Below, piece by piece: positions 33,050 through 41,798 of a stretch of 64,000 nt of DNA. The stretch spans positions 1 to 64,000 of the forward strand of contig JBLHOT010000012.1 in NCBI GenBank assembly GCA_047623945.1, read 5' to 3'. The DNA is from Arcticibacterium sp047623945 (GTDB lineage Bacteria; Bacteroidota; Bacteroidia; Cytophagales; Spirosomataceae). Under the pieces are notes generated by a model. That model was given only the letters and a program-made list of their open reading frames with translations, ran no database searches and was not told where the DNA came from. Within the stretch, counting starts at the first letter, position 1, and every line of letters starts with the position of its first letter. Position numbers and translations under genes: made by a program.

Positions 33050-35688
33050 TTCTCAATCAAAACCATTTCTACACGTCTATTTTTAGAACGGTTTTCTTCA
33101 GAGTCATTGTCAGCCACAGCCTTTGTTTGACCAAAACCGTTACTTCTAATTCTGTCAGGATCTGCTCCCCTAAAAAACAGGTAATTGGCTACTGCTTTAG
33201 CTCTAAACTGAGATAAACCCAGATTAAGCCTTGGGTCTCCCACATTATCAGTATACCCTACTATTTCAATAACCAATTTTTTGTTTTCCTTAATAGTCTT
33301 AGCCAACTCATTCAGCTGCTGCACTTCGGCATCTCGAATGCTAGAACTTGCTTGGTTAAAATATACCTCATCTAGTAGATATCTTTTCCCTTTAGCCTCT
33401 ACTTTTTTAAACTCCTCGGCCATGGCTATTGCAGCCTTTGGTATCACTGGTGCTTCTTTTTCCTTTACTGTTAAAGGTTTTGGCTTAATAGGCTCTGGAG
33501 TTTCCACCACTACCACGGGTTCCTTAATTACGGATGCAGGAATTTCTTTTTCTATTGGTTTTTCTACAGGCTTTTCTATTAATCTTACACTCTTAATGAA
33601 ATTAGATTCCACCAAATCCTTAACATAAAAATTCTCAGAGAAAGTATAGTAACCCTCTTTGACAATTTCTAAGGTGTATCTCATTTCTCCATCTAACTCT
33701 GCCTCATAAAGCTTTGTAGTTGCTGTAAACAATTCTTGCACTCTCACGCCTTTATCAGACACTAGGCTAAACTTCAAAGACGTCAAGGCTTTTGCGGTCT
33801 CTAAACCCTCTATTTTGAATTTAACCTTGTAGGCCTCTCTTTTGATGGCCATTCTTAGAATACCGTTCTTAATATCCTGAGGACGAATTGCGGACTTAAA
33901 AGTGTGGTAACTTTTCGCTTGAATTTCCACGCTATATTGTCCCTTTGTACCCCAAATTACCTCTAAAGCCTTAGTCTCAGAGTTCTCATTGACCGGCATT
34001 TCTTTCTGGTCAAGGAAGTATTTCCAGTTCGCTTTAACTATTTCATTCGTCATGAAATCATATGCTGCTAATTCACAACTTTCAGTGCCAATTGGCGTCA
34101 AATAGAGTTGCTGAGCATTACTAGAAATTGAATTTGGCCTAAATCCATCCTTATATCCTTCTGCCGAAACAGAATAGTTGATACTGGTTCCACGCTTAAG
34201 TTTTGCTAAAAACTCACCCTCTTTTTTAGTATTATAGACAAAAACTTCTCTACCCTCGGCAGCCTGAATTTTGAGATCGCCATTAAAAATAGGCTTGTTG
34301 GTTTGCTCTTCTACTAGTTTATAGGAGTGTGTAGATTCTTTATCCCAGAATAATTCTACATTAAAGCCTCTATTGTCTTCAGAAAGCACTTTTGTTACTG
34401 GATTGTAACCCTCCAGGCTTACTTCAATAAAATACTTCTTATCGGTGTCTGTTATGAATTGATGCTGACCAGATGAGTTTTTCTGAATACCTTCTAACTC
34501 TTGGCCTCCTGGTCCGTAAACTCTAAAATCAGCGTCAGTAAGTTTTTCTTTACTGTAATGATCAATGATGTCAATGAAAAATTGTTTATCCGCTTTTACA
34601 AGCTGATAAGAATTTTCTAAAGGGCCCCCTAGAAAATTACTCACCCCAAAAGTACCCGTCTGAGAAAGGTAACCTTCACTAATAATTTCTAATTTATATT
34701 CCCCTATTTCCTTCGGAACAAAAGGCTGCCCTTTCTGGTACGTCAGTGTCTCTTTTAATCCTGATGGCGTTGTAATATTGATCTTAGCAGCTATATCTCT
34801 GGAAGTAAGTTTATCCGTAATATTAAAAACCATCGCTGTCAAAGGTCTCATTCTAGCCACTAAATCCTCTCTTTGAAATCCTTCAATAGGCTTATCATAA
34901 AATTGATACCCATTGGCACTAGCCTCTATTCTATAATTAATACTATGCTTAAACGTGAACAAGACAATGCCATTAGAAACGTTTCTTGAGAGTAATGGAG
35001 CTCCTGAGGAAGTCTCTATTACGGATACATTTACAGCAACTGGTTTCCCTGTTTGTTCATCAATAAATTTGACAGCTACCTCTTTTGCAGGTCTTTCCAG
35101 TTTAACCTCTTTTTGCACAATGACTGTCGGGGAACCTATTTGCACCTCTACCTGCTCATTTAGGTCAGAAAATCCAGCAGACTTAATTTGGACATAATAA
35201 GTGCCGGCCTGATTCAATGGAACAGAATAGGTAAGTGAATTTTTAGTGGTGTTCCCTCGGCCTACCATTTTGCCCTCAAAAAAGATTTCAAAAGCTGCGG
35301 GTTCACTTCTCCCACTTTCCAAGGCTATTGCAGTAAGGTTTAAAGTGGCCGTGGGCCTACGCTCCATGGCAAATTTAACTTCCTCACCGTCTTGTAGAAC
35401 GGTTTCTTGCAACTGTTCTGACTCATCATAATAAAAGTCTAATATGGCCTTTACTTGAATTTCATCTCCCTTTTTTATTTCTACAAACTGAAGACCATCC
35501 TCCGTTTGTATCGTGTATGACCTACCTGTCTTTTGTGATTCAACTCGCCATTCTACTTTGAGTACATCACCCCCGTACTTATCAGAAGCCTCTAAATAGA
35601 TTACTTTTTGGGCATAACTTTGAAAAGACGCTCCAAAGGGTACTATTAGAACAATATAAAATAAGAGTGATTTTAATCGGGCGTTCAT
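33046..35688 (-). CDS. Large OmpA-family outer-membrane/peptidoglycan-linking protein
   Basis: The product has 880 residues. A signal peptide ends at about 26 (GASFQSYAQ). Residues about 27-710 consist of successive beta-sandwich segments resembling carboxypeptidase-regulatory or PEGA-like repeats (for example GRSYTIQTEDGLQF, GTYYVQIKSAGF, GEYKLEIISEGY, GQYSVEIQAKSY), roughly 90 residues apart. A Pro/Lys/Glu-rich linker at about 715-770 leads to an OmpA C-terminal domain (YFNQASSSIRDAEVQQL, VEIVGYTDNVGDPRLNLGLS, RVEMVLIEN). That domain would bind peptidoglycan. It may be a cell-envelope scaffold. The ligand of the repeats is unknown. Confidence 0.85.
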   Translation of the reverse strand: MNARLKSLLFYIVLIVPFGASFQSYAQKVIYLEASDKYGGDVLKVEWRVESQKTGRSYTIQTEDGLQFVEIKKGDEIQVKAILDFYYDESEQLQETVLQDGEEVKFAMERRPTATLNLTAIALESGRSEPAAFEIFFEGKMVGRGNTTKNSLTYSVPLNQAGTYYVQIKSAGFSDLNEQVEVQIGSPTVIVQKEVKLERPAKEVAVKFIDEQTGKPVAVNVSVIETSSGAPLLSRNVSNGIVLFTFKHSINYRIEASANGYQFYDKPIEGFQREDLVARMRPLTAMVFNITDKLTSRDIAAKINITTPSGLKETLTYQKGQPFVPKEIGEYKLEIISEGYLSQTGTFGVSNFLGGPLENSYQLVKADKQFFIDIIDHYSKEKLTDADFRVYGPGGQELEGIQKNSSGQHQFITDTDKKYFIEVSLEGYNPVTKVLSEDNRGFNVELFWDKESTHSYKLVEEQTNKPIFNGDLKIQAAEGREVFVYNTKKEGEFLAKLKRGTSINYSVSAEGYKDGFRPNSISSNAQQLYLTPIGTESCELAAYDFMTNEIVKANWKYFLDQKEMPVNENSETKALEVIWGTKGQYSVEIQAKSYHTFKSAIRPQDIKNGILRMAIKREAYKVKFKIEGLETAKALTSLKFSLVSDKGVRVQELFTATTKLYEAELDGEMRYTLEIVKEGYYTFSENFYVKDLVESNFIKSVRLIEKPVEKPIEKEIPASVIKEPVVVVETPEPIKPKPLTVKEKEAPVIPKAAIAMAEEFKKVEAKGKRYLLDEVYFNQASSSIRDAEVQQLNELAKTIKENKKLVIEIVGYTDNVGDPRLNLGLSQFRAKAVANYLFFRGADPDRIRSNGFGQTKAVADNDSEENRSKNRRVEMVLIEN

Positions 35689-35827
35689 TTGAACAATTGG
35701 CTTTCTTAGAATTCTTAAACCTTGGCTTGGCTGACTGTATTAAAGACATCGCAAGGACATACAATTTTCTGAATTAATTTACATTTTTAATCAATTCGAT
35801 ATGTTTTTTTTAGTTCTAAAACGATTT

Positions 35828-35866
35828 AGAAATGAAAAAGTATAAGTTTGATACTTCTTCATTTCT
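35828..35866. repeat. Long near-perfect hairpin in the OmpA-WbqC divergent spacer
   Basis: AGAAATGAAAAAGTAT (35828-35843) and ATACTTCTTCATTTCT (35851-35866) form a 16-bp stem with one mismatch and a 7-nt loop. Both flanking genes are transcribed away from it, so it is not the terminator of either. It ends 35 bp before the WbqC start. The remainder of the 213-bp spacer is AT-rich, and I see no exact TAnnTTTG box in it. Confidence 0.7.
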
Positions 35867-35901
35867 TTATTACGTCATAAATTAAAAGGGTTATACATTC
35901 C

Positions 35902-36486
35902 ATGTACTTTACACCAAGTTTTTTGCCATGTATTGCATATTTCCAAGAAATATTGTCTCAAGACACAATACGTTTAAACGCCAATGATATTTACATCAAA
36001 CAGACTTATAGAAATAAGACACAAATTTTAGGGGCCAATAAGGTTGAGAACTTGATAGTTCCAGTTCATGCTAGTTCTATGAAAACCCCCTCGAAGGATG
36101 TTAGGATTGATAATAAAACTTCGTGGCAACGAAACCATCTGAGAACTTTGGAAGCAGCCTACCTGAAATCTCCTTTTTATCAATTCTATGACTATATTTT
36201 TGAACCTCTTTTCAAAAAAGAATACATTTTTTTGATTGATCTACAGATTGAAAGCCTGACAGTTTGTCTCCGATGCCTGCAATTAGAAAAGACAATTTGT
36301 CAGGAGCCTATTTCCGCAGGGAAAGGCCTTATAGATATAAACTCAAAGGTTTTACCAGCTGAATACTCCTTTAAACCCTATTTACAGAACTTTGGCAATG
36401 AGTTTGTACCTAACCTCTCTATTATGGATTTACTGTTCTGTAAAGGCCCAGAGGCTATAATTTACTTAAGACAGAGTGAACAGTAA
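35902..36486 (+). CDS. WbqC-family protein
   Basis: The product has 194 residues. WbqC-family features are visible: an N-terminal FTPSFLPCIAYFQEIL segment, the central NKTSWQRNHLRTLEAAYLKS near 74 followed by PFYQFYDYIFEPLF, and a C-terminal NLSIMDLLFCKGPEA near 175. In other bacteria the family occurs in O-antigen or glycolipid clusters and is uncharacterised biochemically. No signal peptide is present, so it is cytoplasmic. A hairpin lies directly upstream and clpC starts 58 bp downstream with its own -7 box. Confidence 0.85.
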   Translation: MYFTPSFLPCIAYFQEILSQDTIRLNANDIYIKQTYRNKTQILGANKVENLIVPVHASSMKTPSKDVRIDNKTSWQRNHLRTLEAAYLKSPFYQFYDYIFEPLFKKEYIFLIDLQIESLTVCLRCLQLEKTICQEPISAGKGLIDINSKVLPAEYSFKPYLQNFGNEFVPNLSIMDLLFCKGPEAIIYLRQSEQ

Positions 36487-36501
36487 ACATTCATATTTCG
36501 T

Positions 36502-36509
36502 TATATTTG
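36502..36509 (+). promoter_or_regulatory. -7 element of clpC
   Basis: TATATTTG matches TAnnTTTG exactly and lies 35 bp before the clpC ATG. There is no TTTG at the usual distance upstream, so a different -33 contact or an activator may be needed. No inverted repeat of the CIRCE type is seen. Confidence 0.5.
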
Positions 36510-36544
36510 AAACTGACACAAATACGTGTACTAAAAAGCAATAG

Positions 36545-39076
36545 ATGGAACCCAAATTTTCACAGAGAGTAAAAGAGGTAATTTCCTTAGCAAGAGAGGA
36601 GGCATTACGTTTGGGTCATGACTACATTGGCACCGAGCACTTTATTTTGGGCATGATTCGCGAAGGCGATGGCATGGGATTAGAGTTAATCCGAAAAACT
36701 GGAATAAAAATTACCGACTTAAAGCAGAGCATTGAGTCTGCTACACGTGGCACCGCCACCAATAATATTAAGAACCTTGCAAATATTCCTTTAACAAGGC
36801 AATCAGAAAAGGTTCTTAAAATCACTCATTTAGAGGCTAAAATTTTCCGTTCTGAGGTTATCGGGACAGAGCATTTATTATTAGCCATACTTCGTGATGC
36901 TGATAATCTAGGCTGCCAGATAGTTAATAGGTTTAAGGTTAATTATGAGCTCATTAAAGAGATGCTTGAGTATCAATTAACTGGAGAAAGCCCAAGCTCA
37001 ATGGAAGGCTCTGATACGGAGGACGAAGACAGAACATTCTCGGGTTCTGACTCGGGTAAAACAGGTTCAAGAGAGAAGACAGGTGAAAAGTCTAAAACGC
37101 CTATTCTAGATAATTTCGGAAGAGATTTGACTAAGATGGCCGACGCTGGAAAGCTTGATCAGATAGTGGGAAGAGAAAAGGAAATTGAGCGAGTAGCTCA
37201 AATACTTTCACGAAGAAAAAAGAACAATCCTATTCTAATAGGCGAGCCGGGCGTGGGTAAAACAGCCATTGCTGAGGGTCTTGCTTTGAGAATTACTCAA
37301 AAGAAAGTATCCCGGGTACTATATGGCAAAAGAGTGGTAACACTTGATTTGGCTTCATTGGTGGCGGGAACAAAATACCGTGGTCAGTTCGAAGAAAGAA
37401 TGAAAGCTGTGATGGCGGAACTGGAAAAGTCTCCTAATGTCATTCTTTTCATAGATGAGATTCATACGATTGTTGGTGCTGGAGGTGCTAGTGGCTCTTT
37501 GGATGCCTCAAATATGTTTAAGCCAGCACTGGCTAGAGGTGAAGTACAATGTATTGGAGCGACGACTTTAGACGAGTACCGTCAATACATTGAAAAAGAT
37601 GGAGCATTAGCCAGAAGATTTCAAATGGTTATGGTGGATCCTACTTCTGTAGAAGAAACCGTCGAAATTTTAAATAACATTAAGGATAAGTACGAAGAGC
37701 ATCATCATGTAACCTATTCGCAAGAGGCTATTGAAGCAGCCGTAAAATACTCTGACAGATATATTTCTGATAGATTTTTACCTGACAAGGCCATTGACGT
37801 TATTGATGAAGTTGGTGCTCGTGTTCATATTAATAACATCCACGTTCCACAGGAGATCATTGACCTTGAGGAAGATGTAGAAAACATCAAAGTTGAGAAA
37901 AATGCTGTTGTAAAAAGTCAGCGATATGAAGAAGCTGCTCAGCTCCGTGACAAAGAGAAGAAGCTTATAGACCAACTAGATAAGGTAAAGCAGGCTTGGG
38001 AAGAAGAAAGTAAAGAGAAAAGGCATTTGGTTACGGAGGAAAATGTGGGTGAGGTGATTGCCCAAATGACGGGTATCCCAATCAACAAAGTCAATATGAA
38101 TGAAGGCGAAAAAATCCTTAAAATGGGAGATTCGCTTAAAAACAGAATTATTGGCCAGGATGCTGCTGTAGGTAAATTGGTCAAAGCCATCCAAAGAACT
38201 CGTGTTGGCCTCAAAGATCCTAAAAAGCCAATTGGTTCTTTCATTTTCTTAGGACCTACGGGTGTTGGAAAAACGGAATTAGCAAAAGCTCTTACAGAAT
38301 ACTTGTTTGATTCTGATGAAGCTTTAATACGCATAGACATGAGTGAGTATATGGAGAAGTTTAGTATCTCCAGACTCATAGGAGCTCCTCCAGGATACGT
38401 TGGTTATGAAGAAGGCGGTCAGTTAACCGAAAAAGTTAGAAGAAAGCCTTACTCTGTTATTTTGCTTGATGAAATAGAAAAAGCACATCCAGATGTATTC
38501 AATATTTTACTTCAAGTCCTAGACGACGGTATATTAACTGATAGTTTGGGAAGAAAAGTAGACTTCCGAAATGCGATAATTATCATGACATCAAATATTG
38601 GTGTTACAGATTTAAAGAATTTTGGAGCAGGTATTGGGTTTGCTACGCAAGCCAGACTTAATAATCAAGATGAAGCTATTAAAGCCACCATTCAGAGTGC
38701 TTTGAAAAAGACTTTCTCTCCTGAGTTCTTGAATAGATTAGATGATGTCATCATTTTCAATACACTTGAAAAGGAGTCCATTCATCAAATTATAGATATT
38801 CTATTAGAGAAATTGTTTGTCAGAATTAAAGGATTAGGCTTCAACATGGAGCTGAGTGTTGCCGCCAAGGATTTCGTGGCAGACAAGGGTTACGACAAAC
38901 AGTATGGTGCTAGACCTCTGAATAGAGCTATACAGAAATACGTAGAAGACCCGATGGCTGAAGAAATTCTTAAAGGAGGACTGAAGGACGGAGATGTAAT
39001 TCTGGTAGGTTATAAAAAAGGTGCTGAAGAATTAAATTTCTCTAAAAAGAAAAAGAAGGCTAAAGTAACGCCATAG
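36545..39076 (+). CDS. clpC: ATP-dependent Clp protease ATPase subunit ClpC
   Basis: The product has 843 residues with the full ClpC architecture. Clp_N repeats span about 1-150 (REEALRLGHDYIGTEHFILG, SEVIGTEHLLLAILRD). AAA domain 1 has Walker A GEPGVGKTAIAEG near 233. A UVR-like coiled segment (YEEAAQLRDKEKKLID) lies near 460 and AAA domain 2 has GPTGVGKTELAKAL near 568. An IGF tripeptide near 695 in GAGIGFATQ is the loop that docks on ClpP. It unfolds proteins for ClpP in the cytoplasm. It is followed 7 bp later by a DUF4105 gene whose first codons contain a terminator. Confidence 0.97.
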   Translation: MEPKFSQRVKEVISLAREEALRLGHDYIGTEHFILGMIREGDGMGLELIRKTGIKITDLKQSIESATRGTATNNIKNLANIPLTRQSEKVLKITHLEAKIFRSEVIGTEHLLLAILRDADNLGCQIVNRFKVNYELIKEMLEYQLTGESPSSMEGSDTEDEDRTFSGSDSGKTGSREKTGEKSKTPILDNFGRDLTKMADAGKLDQIVGREKEIERVAQILSRRKKNNPILIGEPGVGKTAIAEGLALRITQKKVSRVLYGKRVVTLDLASLVAGTKYRGQFEERMKAVMAELEKSPNVILFIDEIHTIVGAGGASGSLDASNMFKPALARGEVQCIGATTLDEYRQYIEKDGALARRFQMVMVDPTSVEETVEILNNIKDKYEEHHHVTYSQEAIEAAVKYSDRYISDRFLPDKAIDVIDEVGARVHINNIHVPQEIIDLEEDVENIKVEKNAVVKSQRYEEAAQLRDKEKKLIDQLDKVKQAWEEESKEKRHLVTEENVGEVIAQMTGIPINKVNMNEGEKILKMGDSLKNRIIGQDAAVGKLVKAIQRTRVGLKDPKKPIGSFIFLGPTGVGKTELAKALTEYLFDSDEALIRIDMSEYMEKFSISRLIGAPPGYVGYEEGGQLTEKVRRKPYSVILLDEIEKAHPDVFNILLQVLDDGILTDSLGRKVDFRNAIIIMTSNIGVTDLKNFGAGIGFATQARLNNQDEAIKATIQSALKKTFSPEFLNRLDDVIIFNTLEKESIHQIIDILLEKLFVRIKGLGFNMELSVAAKDFVADKGYDKQYGARPLNRAIQKYVEDPMAEEILKGGLKDGDVILVGYKKGAEELNFSKKKKKAKVTP

Positions 39077-39083
39077 CATTCAA

Positions 39084-40256
39084 ATGAATAAAACTTTTAT
39101 TATTCTAATAAGTCTGTTGCTCTTTCAGGGCAACAGACTTTTTTGTCAGACACTTTCTGAAAACGCAGAAATATCCTTGTTAACGATAGCACCTGGTGAG
39201 GAGTTATGGTCTTTCGCTGGACATACGGCTGTTAGAGTAAGAGATCCCAATACGGGTATTGATATAAACTTTAACTACGGACTTTTTGATTTTAGAACAG
39301 ATAGTTTCTATCTCAAATTCTTCAAAAATACGCTTCCTTATCAAATAGGAGCTTATAATTTCAGACAAGAAGTCCCATATTGGCTGGAGGATCATCGGAG
39401 AGTTACGCAACAGGTATTACGCCTTGATTCTACGCAAAAACAGCAAGTTTTTGATTTTCTGGTAAACAATTATAAACCGGAGAACAGGGAGTATATGTAT
39501 AAGTTTTTCTATGACAACTGCTCTACCCGTGTGCGAGATGTTTTACAAACCGTCTGTGGAGATAGCTTAGCTTTTAGTGAAACACTACATGCCAAAGAGA
39601 GTTACAGAAGCTGGATAGACCTTTACAATCAGAAATGTGAAAGCTATTGGGTGGAGTTTGGCATGGATATTTTAGCTGGGCTACCTGCTGATGAACCCGC
39701 TGGCCATTTAGGAGCCATGTATATCCCTGATAACTTGATGTCTGCTTTTGACTCTGCTAAGGTTTATCAGAACGGCAGATGGACGAGCCTTGTGTCTCAG
39801 AAGTTTGACCATAATAATGAAACCATAGACCACAAACCCATTTTCATTAAACCATTCTTGTTTTTTGGAATTCTGTTTCTCCTAATCGCTGGAGTGACTT
39901 TTATGGAATACCAAAACAAGAAATGGCATATCTGGATAGACAAAGTCCTTTTTAGCATTACTGGGCTATTGGGTTGGTTCATGCTCTCTCTTTGGTTTTT
40001 AACGAGCCATGGCGTGATGAATGAAAATCTGAATCTCCTCTGGGCCTTTGCTCCTGTATTTCCTGCGGTGTTCTTCCTAAATAGAAAAGCAGGCACACAA
40101 ACTTGGTTGAAGTATCTATTCTTTATTCAAATGCTATTAGCCCTACTTCTCATATTAGGTTTTAGCTTTTTGCCCCAAGAGTTTCATGAAGTCATTATCC
40201 CCATTGCAGGAATAATTTTAATTCGGTCCTATTTCATCTGGAGGAGAAAATCATAG
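39084..40256 (+). CDS. DUF4105 membrane protein (Lnb N-terminal-like periplasmic domain)
   Basis: The product has 390 residues. A signal peptide at 1-22 ends GNRLFCQ. The periplasmic domain at about 25-240 matches DUF4105: LLTIAPGEELWSFAGHTAVR near 33, FNYGLFDFRTDSFYLKFF near 61 and YDNCSTRVRDVLQ near 145. Five hydrophobic helices cover about 255-385. The start is 7 bp after clpC. Codons 9-21 also form a perfect 11-bp hairpin followed by a T-run, so the signal-peptide coding region doubles as a terminator. The function of DUF4105 is not known; the fold has been compared with cysteine hydrolases, and His-47 and the Cys in DNCS are candidate residues. Confidence 0.85.
   Translation: MNKTFIILISLLLFQGNRLFCQTLSENAEISLLTIAPGEELWSFAGHTAVRVRDPNTGIDINFNYGLFDFRTDSFYLKFFKNTLPYQIGAYNFRQEVPYWLEDHRRVTQQVLRLDSTQKQQVFDFLVNNYKPENREYMYKFFYDNCSTRVRDVLQTVCGDSLAFSETLHAKESYRSWIDLYNQKCESYWVEFGMDILAGLPADEPAGHLGAMYIPDNLMSAFDSAKVYQNGRWTSLVSQKFDHNNETIDHKPIFIKPFLFFGILFLLIAGVTFMEYQNKKWHIWIDKVLFSITGLLGWFMLSLWFLTSHGVMNENLNLLWAFAPVFPAVFFLNRKAGTQTWLKYLFFIQMLLALLLILGFSFLPQEFHEVIIPIAGIILIRSYFIWRRKS
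39110..39144 (+). terminator. Intrinsic terminator inside the 5' coding region of the DUF4105 gene
   Basis: AAGTCTGTTGC (39110-39120) and GCAACAGACTT (39130-39140) form a perfect 11-bp stem with a 9-nt loop, followed directly by TTTTG, giving six T in a row with the stem end. It begins 34 bp after the clpC stop, where a clpC terminator would be expected, but it lies within codons 9-21 of the next gene. It is likely either a clpC terminator absorbed into the downstream frame or an attenuator. Confidence 0.8.
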
Positions 40257-40304
40257 ACGCAGACCTAAAAGAACTAATCAAATTCTGAAATCGTTTTAGT
40301 ACTA

Positions 40305-40820
40305 ATGAAAGACCTTCAATACCCTATCGGAAATTTCAAATCTAAAAGTGAGTACACTCCAAAAGAGATAGCTTCTCACCTAGAGATACTTAGAAATTTC
40401 CCAGTGGAATTAGAGAAGGTTTTAGATGGAATTACCCAAAAACAATTGGCTATGGCTTATAGGCCAGAGGGCTGGAAGGCCCAGCAGGTTATTCATCATA
40501 TTGCGGACAGTCATATGAATATGCTCACACGTGTGAAGTGGACTCTGACAGAAGATACTCCTAAAATAAAGGCATACTATGAAGACAGATGGGCCACACT
40601 TAGTGATTATTCATTGCCTTATGAAGTTTCGGTGAATATGATTAAGTCTATCCATGCTAAGGTGGTGGCATTATTAGAAAATGTAGATAATGAAACTTTG
40701 GACAAAAGTTATTTGCATCCTGAAACCAACTCGGCTTTCAATTTAAAAACGGTTATGGCTCTATATGCATGGCATGGTGCTCATCATTTAGCTCACCTTA
40801 AAATTTGTAAAGGAGAATGA
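40305..40820 (+). CDS. DinB/YfiT-like putative metal-dependent hydrolase or thiol transferase
   Basis: The product has 171 residues. It is a four-helix protein of the DinB/YfiT class. The metal-binding His residues are visible in AQQVIHHIADSHMNML near 62-77 and YAWHGAHHLAHLK near 152-164. The opening PIGNFKSKSEYTPKEI matches the YfiT/BstA branch, members of which can transfer bacillithiol or hydrolyse adducts. The stop overlaps the ATG of a 58-residue Cys-rich membrane protein by 4 bp (ATGA), so both are made together. Confidence 0.85.
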   Translation: MKDLQYPIGNFKSKSEYTPKEIASHLEILRNFPVELEKVLDGITQKQLAMAYRPEGWKAQQVIHHIADSHMNMLTRVKWTLTEDTPKIKAYYEDRWATLSDYSLPYEVSVNMIKSIHAKVVALLENVDNETLDKSYLHPETNSAFNLKTVMALYAWHGAHHLAHLKICKGE

Positions 40821-40993
40821 TTATCCTAGAAAACATAATAATAATAGCCCTTTTGGGATTGGCCTTGGGCTATTTAATAAAAATGGTTTACAATCAATTT
40901 ACTAAAGAAGATGCCGGTTGTGCATCTTGCTCAGGATGTTCTGTAGATGAAACGTTGTCAAAAATGCCTAAAATAGTTAATCAGCAGAACTAG
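40817..40993 (+). CDS. Small Cys-rich membrane protein (FeoB-associated type)
   Basis: The product has 58 residues. The ATG at 40817 is preceded by a purine-rich AAAGGAGA, a rare good ribosome site in this window, and overlaps the DinB stop by 4 bp. One membrane helix (IIIIALLGLALGYLI) is followed by a cluster of three Cys in GCASCSGCS. This layout matches the FeoB-associated Cys-rich membrane protein family, suggesting a metal or redox role, but no feo genes are nearby. The last 17 bp overlap the 3' end of the convergent queuosine-precursor transporter gene. Confidence 0.75.
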   Translation: MIILENIIIIALLGLALGYLIKMVYNQFTKEDAGCASCSGCSVDETLSKMPKIVNQQN

Positions 40994-41744
40994 CCTCTTC
41001 TATTAATTCTTCCGAACCTTCCTTTCCTAACCATCTATCTATCAGAAAGTGAGCTAAATAGATTAAAGGAGTTAAGGCTATCGCAATAAAGAATTTGAAG
41101 ATATAATTATTAGTGGCCACCTGGGTCACTTGCTCCCAAGACCAGTTTCCAAAAACATAAAAGGCTATAAAAATCACCACGAATGAGTCTATCAATTGAG
41201 AAACTACCGTGGAGCCTGTAGCTCTTAGCCAAACCATTCTATTCTTAGTCAAGTTTCTCAAACGATGAAACACATAAGCATCTAATATTTGACCTAATAG
41301 AAAGGCCGATAAACTTCCGATAATGATGCCCATCCCCTGTCTGAATATCATTCGGAAACCCTCGTTAATATTGATGGCCTGACCGTTTGCGTCCGTTGAG
41401 TTCACATCTAACCAGAAGGCTGCTGGCTCCACATAAACAGCTGTATAGATAACTATAAAACTAAAAGTAACTAAGGCTGCGGTTAAGTAGGAGATGAATT
41501 TTACTCCCTTTTTACCAAAATATTCATTGATAACATCTGACGTGATGAATACAATAGGCCAGTTGAGCGTACCGGCCGTTAGAGCAAAACTTAAATCAAA
41601 ACCTAGAAAGGAAATATTACTTCCATCAAAACCAAGGGTCTGATCAAGACTAAATATTTTAGCCCCTATTATCTCTGCCGTGATAGCATTGGTTAAGAAT
41701 ATACCACAGAGAATGATGTAGAGTTTTTGTTTTTTACTTGTCAT
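40977..41744 (-). CDS. Queuosine precursor transporter (YhhQ/QPTR family)
   Basis: The product has 255 residues and about six membrane helices. YhhQ-family features are IILCGIFLTNAITAEIIGAK near 10, NWPIVFITSDVINEYFGKKG near 60, FRQGMGIIIGSLSAFLLGQI near 133 and STVVSQLIDSFVVIFIAFYV near 178. The family imports preQ0/preQ1-type precursors for the tRNA wobble base queuosine. The presence of mnmA, truA and tsaC in the window shows ordinary tRNA modification, but none of these is linked to this gene. A LolD-like gene lies upstream on the same strand with a 54-bp spacer. Confidence 0.9.
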   Translation of the reverse strand: MTSKKQKLYIILCGIFLTNAITAEIIGAKIFSLDQTLGFDGSNISFLGFDLSFALTAGTLNWPIVFITSDVINEYFGKKGVKFISYLTAALVTFSFIVIYTAVYVEPAAFWLDVNSTDANGQAININEGFRMIFRQGMGIIIGSLSAFLLGQILDAYVFHRLRNLTKNRMVWLRATGSTVVSQLIDSFVVIFIAFYVFGNWSWEQVTQVATNNYIFKFFIAIALTPLIYLAHFLIDRWLGKEGSEELIEEASSAD

Positions 41745-41798
41745 CTATTTTGAAATGAATCTTTCGTACAGGGCCTCAATAATTAGTCAATTTGCTAT

